Of a stretch of 64,000 bases of DNA, positions 60,674-64,000 are shown piece by piece (within the stretch, counting starts at the first letter, position 1; the number at the start of each line of letters is the position of its first letter). A program made the position numbers and the translations under genes. This stretch comes from CBDCGS01 sp965216915 (lineage in GTDB: Bacteria > Pseudomonadota > Alphaproteobacteria > UBA828), in assembly GCA_965216915.1 (NCBI GenBank), contig CBDCGS010000010.1, positions 124,001 through 188,000 on the forward strand, in the 5' to 3' direction. The notes beneath the pieces are model-generated. The model made no database searches. It was not told where the DNA came from and was given only the letters and a program-made list of their open reading frames with translations.

Positions 60674-62464
60674 CTAGGCGACCGCCTTTTCCCGCTCGTG
60701 GCGGGCGCGCGCCTCGGCTTGGTCGCGGGCCTTGGCGACGGCGGCGCGCGCGGCGTCGTTGAGGTCGAACATCTCGAGGCTCTCCTCGGTCGCGTCGACC
60801 ACCGGCGTCAGCGCAAGGTCGGTGTAGCGCTTCGCCGCCGGGTCGCGCCGGATGCGTTTTTTCTTGCGCACCATGCGCGCCACGTAGCGCGCGATGGCGG
60901 CGTATTTGATCACCGACGTCACGATGTGGCGTGGGAAGAAGACGAGCGGGTTCTCGAGGCCGAGCTCGGGCCGGCGCTGGCTCCACACCTTGCGGCGAAT
61001 GTAGCCGCATTGCTGCGGATGCACCTTTTCGTAGCGCATCGCGCAATGGATCTGGAGGCAGTTGATCATCACCCCGTGCACGCTGATGCCGCTTGCCGCG
61101 GCGCGGCGCATCAGCGTCTCGACATGGGCATCGCTGTAGTAGAGGTTCCAGGCCTCGCGGTAGAGCGCGTCGAGCGCCTCGGCCGACATTTTCGGGTGCG
61201 CCGTCGTGACGTGCTCGAGGTCGTATTTGTTCATGTCGGGGTCCATCCAGACGCCCTTCTCGTGGAGCACCTTGTGGTCCTCCGAGCCGGGCAGCGGCGT
61301 GAGGATGGTGAAGCCGAGCACGTCGACCGGAAGCTCGCGCTTGATGATCTCGATGTCGCGGCGAACGGTCTCGGGCGTGTCTTCGGGGAAGCCGATGATG
61401 AAGCCCGCGTAGGAGATGATGCCCGCATCCCGCCATTCCTGGAACATGGTGCGGTACTCGGTGATGCGGTTCTGGGCTTTCTTCGCCGCCGCAAGGTTTT
61501 CCGGATTGATGTTCTCGAGGCCGATGAAGACACGCTTGCAGCCCGCGGCCTTCGCTTTCTGGATGAAGTTCGGTGTCTTGTGGGCCAGCGTGTCGACTTG
61601 AATGATGAAGCTGATCTTCAGGCCCTCGGCGCGGAGCGCGGCCATGCGGTCGAAGATCGCCTCCCAGTTCTTGTTGCGCGCGAAATTGTCGTCGCTGATG
61701 AAGAAGCGCTCGATGCCCTGCGCATTGTTGGCGCGCACGATCTGCTCGATGTCGTCGGCCGAGCGGTAGCGTGACTTGCGCCCCTGCACGTTGATGATGG
61801 TGCAGAAGCTGCATTGGAAGGGGCAGCCGCGCCCGGCATCGAAGCTCGCGTGCGAGCCGTCATATTTGTGCACGAAGGTGTCGGGCAGGAACGGCGTGAG
61901 CTGGCCCTGCAGCCCGGGCAGCACGTTCATGTAGTTGTAGATGGGCTTGAGCGTGCTGGCGTAGGCGTCGGCCAGCACCTCGTCCAAATGCTCCTCCGCT
62001 TCGCCCGCGAAGAGCGAGATGCCGAGATCGACCGCCTCTTGGATGTCGGGCGGCAGCGTGTCGAGCATGGCGAGGCAGCCCGAGACGTGGAAGCCGCCGA
62101 TCGCGACCTGCAGGCCGGCCGCACGGAAGCGCCGCGCCATGTCCATCGCGCGCGGGAACTGGTTGGACTGCACGCCCACCATGCAGACCAGTCCGCCCGC
62201 CGGGTTCGCCTTGAGCCGCCTGATGATGCGGCTGACGGGCACGACCGCGTTCACCTCGTCATAGGGGTTGATCTCGATGTCGACCTCGTCGCCCAGCACG
62301 CGGCGCCCGGCCATCTCCCGCGTGATGCCGTAGAGGCAGGCGAGCGAGTTGGACGGGATCCACGCTTTCCACCATTGGATGACATAGCCGTCATCGTCGT
62401 AGTGCGACGGCTTGATCAGCTCGACGTAGAAGGTGCGGCGCGCGCCGCCTTCAAGTGCCGCCAT
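60674..62464 (-). CDS. B12-binding-domain radical SAM protein
   Basis: Protein of 596 aa. A cobalamin-binding-like N-terminal domain (about 60-165, VCMVGVQSNQFPRAMDMARR, GGFHVSG) is followed by a radical SAM barrel with the [4Fe-4S] cysteines Cys214, Cys218 and Cys221 (CPFQCSFC). SPASM-type extra cysteines are not seen. The C-terminal about 150 residues are basic and rich in Lys/Arg, ending in an Ala/Arg/Glu helix. Members act as methyltransferases or cyclases on unknown substrates. Orthologues of HpnP/HpnR are shorter, so hopanoid methylation is only a possibility. Confidence 0.85.
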   Translation of the reverse strand: MAALEGGARRTFYVELIKPSHYDDDGYVIQWWKAWIPSNSLACLYGITREMAGRRVLGDEVDIEINPYDEVNAVVPVSRIIRRLKANPAGGLVCMVGVQSNQFPRAMDMARRFRAAGLQVAIGGFHVSGCLAMLDTLPPDIQEAVDLGISLFAGEAEEHLDEVLADAYASTLKPIYNYMNVLPGLQGQLTPFLPDTFVHKYDGSHASFDAGRGCPFQCSFCTIINVQGRKSRYRSADDIEQIVRANNAQGIERFFISDDNFARNKNWEAIFDRMAALRAEGLKISFIIQVDTLAHKTPNFIQKAKAAGCKRVFIGLENINPENLAAAKKAQNRITEYRTMFQEWRDAGIISYAGFIIGFPEDTPETVRRDIEIIKRELPVDVLGFTILTPLPGSEDHKVLHEKGVWMDPDMNKYDLEHVTTAHPKMSAEALDALYREAWNLYYSDAHVETLMRRAAASGISVHGVMINCLQIHCAMRYEKVHPQQCGYIRRKVWSQRRPELGLENPLVFFPRHIVTSVIKYAAIARYVARMVRKKKRIRRDPAAKRYTDLALTPVVDATEESLEMFDLNDAARAAVAKARDQAEARARHEREKAVA

Positions 62465-62674
62465 GTCGGCCTCCCATGCCAGGTCCCTCAGGGCCGCGCC
62501 CCGATGCGGCGCGATGCGACGCGACGATGATACAGCGATTTGCGCGCGATTGAAGCCAACCTGTCGGCGCGCCCCAAAGATCGCACGGAGCTCTTTTCAA
62601 GCGTGCGCAAAGCATGAACCATTGTTGGCGCGATTCGCTTTCGCGCCGTCACCGCACCGCCGATCGGAGCTCGC

Positions 62675-64000
62675 TTGAACGGCATCTTCTTCGCGATCGT
62701 GCTGATCGCCTTCGTGGTTGCGGCCATCCGTCATCTGCCGTGGCTCGCCGGCACGGGCGATACGATCCCGATGGAGGTGCTCGGCACGGCGATGATCGAA
62801 GCCGCGACCGGCGCGGTGACCCTCGCGATCGGGCTCGTCGGCGTGATGGCGCTCTTCCTCGGCCTCATGAAGGTCGCCGAAGCCGGTGGGTTGCTGGTGA
62901 TCATCGCGCGGCTCGTGCGCCCGCTCATGGTGCGGCTCTTTCCCGAGGTGCCCGCCGAGCACCCGGCGATGGGCGCGATGATCCTCAACATGTCGGCCAA
63001 CCTGCTCGGCCTCGGCAACGCCGCGACGCCTTTCGGCATTCGCGCGATGCAGGAGCTTAACAAGCTCAACCCCGTGCAGGGCACCGCGACCAACGCGATG
63101 ATCCTGTTTCTCGCGATCAACACCTCGAGCGTCACCTTGCTTGCGACGGGCGTGGTGGCGCTCCGTGCCTCCGCCGGCTCCGCCGACCCGGCGGGCATCA
63201 TCCCGACGACGCTCGTGGCGACGGCCTGCTCGACCACCGCCGCGATCATCATCGCGAAGCTCTGCGTGCGCTGGTTGCCGCCGCAGCGCGCGCTTCCCGA
63301 TGCCGAGCCTGCGGGCGGGGCGGACGACAAGCCCGCGCCGGTGCCCAAGGAGCTCGACGACAGCGCGCCCGCCCTCGAGATGACCGAGGAGCAGCGCACG
63401 CTCGCCGAGAAGGCGGCGCGGCCCTATCCGGCGTGGGTGTCCTTCACCGCGCTTCTTTGTCTCGCGGGCTTCATCCCGCTCACCATCTATTTCGGCCGCA
63501 CCATCGCGCCCTGGATCATTCCGAGCCTCATGGTCGGGCTGCTCGCCTTCGGCATCGCAAAGCGCGTGCGCATCTACGAGGCGTTCGTCGAGGGCGCGCG
63601 CGACGGTTTTCAGGTGGCGCTCCGCATCATCCCCTATCTGGTCGCGATCCTCGTCGCGGTCGGCATGTTTCGCGCAAGCGGCGCGATGGACTTGATCATC
63701 GAGCCGCTCGGCTCGGTGACGCGCCATGTCGGCCTGCCGCCCGAGGCGCTGCCGATGGCGCTCCTGCGTCCGCTTTCCGGCTCCGGCGCCTACGGCATCG
63801 TCGCCTCGCTGATCAACGATCCGGCGATCGGGCCCGACAGCTACACGGGTTATCTCGTGAGCACGCTCCAAGGCTCCACGGAGACGACCTTCTACGTGCT
63901 CGCGGTCTATTTCGGCGCCGTCCACATCCGGCGCATCCGTCACGCGCTGGTGCCGGCGCTGAGCGCCGATCTCGTCGGCGTGATCGCGGCGGTCGCCATC
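62675..64000 (+). CDS. SpmA/SpmB-type nucleoside-recognition membrane protein (partial at right edge)
   Basis: An open frame of at least 442 codons from TTG 62675 to the window edge. The N-terminal half (GLVGVMALFLGLMKVAEAGGL, NMSANLLGLGNAATPFGI, FLAINTSSVTLLATG) is SpmA-like. The C-terminal half (GFIPLTIYFG, RPLSGSGAYGIVASLINDPAI, TLQGSTETTFYVLAVYFGA) is SpmB-like, so the two Bacillus proteins are fused. Six to ten membrane helices are expected. The sequence matches the end of the family within a few residues, so little is missing. Function outside spore formers is unknown. Divergent from the radical SAM gene, with 210 bp between. Confidence 0.9.
   Translation, partial: MNGIFFAIVLIAFVVAAIRHLPWLAGTGDTIPMEVLGTAMIEAATGAVTLAIGLVGVMALFLGLMKVAEAGGLLVIIARLVRPLMVRLFPEVPAEHPAMGAMILNMSANLLGLGNAATPFGIRAMQELNKLNPVQGTATNAMILFLAINTSSVTLLATGVVALRASAGSADPAGIIPTTLVATACSTTAAIIIAKLCVRWLPPQRALPDAEPAGGADDKPAPVPKELDDSAPALEMTEEQRTLAEKAARPYPAWVSFTALLCLAGFIPLTIYFGRTIAPWIIPSLMVGLLAFGIAKRVRIYEAFVEGARDGFQVALRIIPYLVAILVAVGMFRASGAMDLIIEPLGSVTRHVGLPPEALPMALLRPLSGSGAYGIVASLINDPAIGPDSYTGYLVSTLQGSTETTFYVLAVYFGAVHIRRIRHALVPALSADLVGVIAAVAI

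Noticed and set aside
1..64000. tRNA, rRNA, insertion sequences, prophage or CRISPR arrays
   Set aside because: No transposase, integrase, capsid or Cas-like protein, no cloverleaf or rRNA segment and no regular repeat-spacer array was seen on either strand.

Overview
The window is GC-rich bacterial chromosome, apparently from an alphaproteobacterium of Rhodospirillales type. The pointers are the order adk-rpsM-rpsK-rpoA-rplQ, a bacterial ATP12 homologue, a pccB/pccA pair, the hopanoid-associated glycosyltransferase HpnB and many ATGA/GTGA overlaps. No rRNA, tRNA, transposase, integrase or CRISPR array was recognised. No gap between genes exceeds 300 bp.

Layout. 1-2.7 kb: end of the ribosomal/RNA polymerase operon. 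2.7-12.9 kb: core genes (RarA, fluoride channel, pseudouridine synthase, HAD phosphatase, AsmA-like protein, ATP12 chaperone, propionyl-CoA carboxylase, and an acylphosphatase that looks frameshifted). 13-20.3 kb: exported and envelope proteins (unknown secreted protein, glycine-zipper protein with a Lys/His tract, zinc amidase, caspase-like protease, AsmA/YhdP-like protein, TPR-2OG oxygenase). 20.3-30.7 kb: an accessory catabolic operon. A complete urea/amide-type ABC importer is followed by both subunits of an N,N-dimethylformamidase-like iron amidohydrolase, a Rieske-oxygenase-like protein that has lost its usual metal ligands, a 101-aa protein and a Sel1-repeat protein. 30.8-36.6 kb: FAD oxidoreductase, flavin reductase fusion, GlcG/HbpS-like protein, hydratase and an exported unknown. 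36.7-46.98 kb: asparagine synthetase, sugar-nucleotide dehydratase, small stress-type proteins, hybrid histidine kinase, MscS channel, YgfZ. 47.1-51 kb: four overlapping glycosyltransferases (LPS core or other surface glycan), apparently led by a leaderless promoter. 51-62.5 kb: metabolic genes, including a beta-lactamase-fold protein without its metal motif, a three-subunit FAD/[2Fe-2S] dehydrogenase of the HcnABC type, HpnB, DadA, a dienelactone hydrolase, 5-oxoprolinase subunits PxpB/PxpC and a B12-binding radical SAM protein. 62.7-64 kb: an SpmA/SpmB-type membrane protein running off the edge.

The most interesting parts are two. First, the amide operon pairs a dedicated importer with a DMFase whose two-Tyr/one-Glu iron ligands can be read, plus a cofactor-degenerate Rieske homologue carrying four clustered cysteines of its own. 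Second, a dispersed repeat of about 100 bp occurs four times, and each copy begins exactly on the TAG stop codon of the gene before it. In two copies the other end supplies the stop codon of the convergent neighbour, and one of these coincides with apparent loss of a C-terminal ferredoxin domain.
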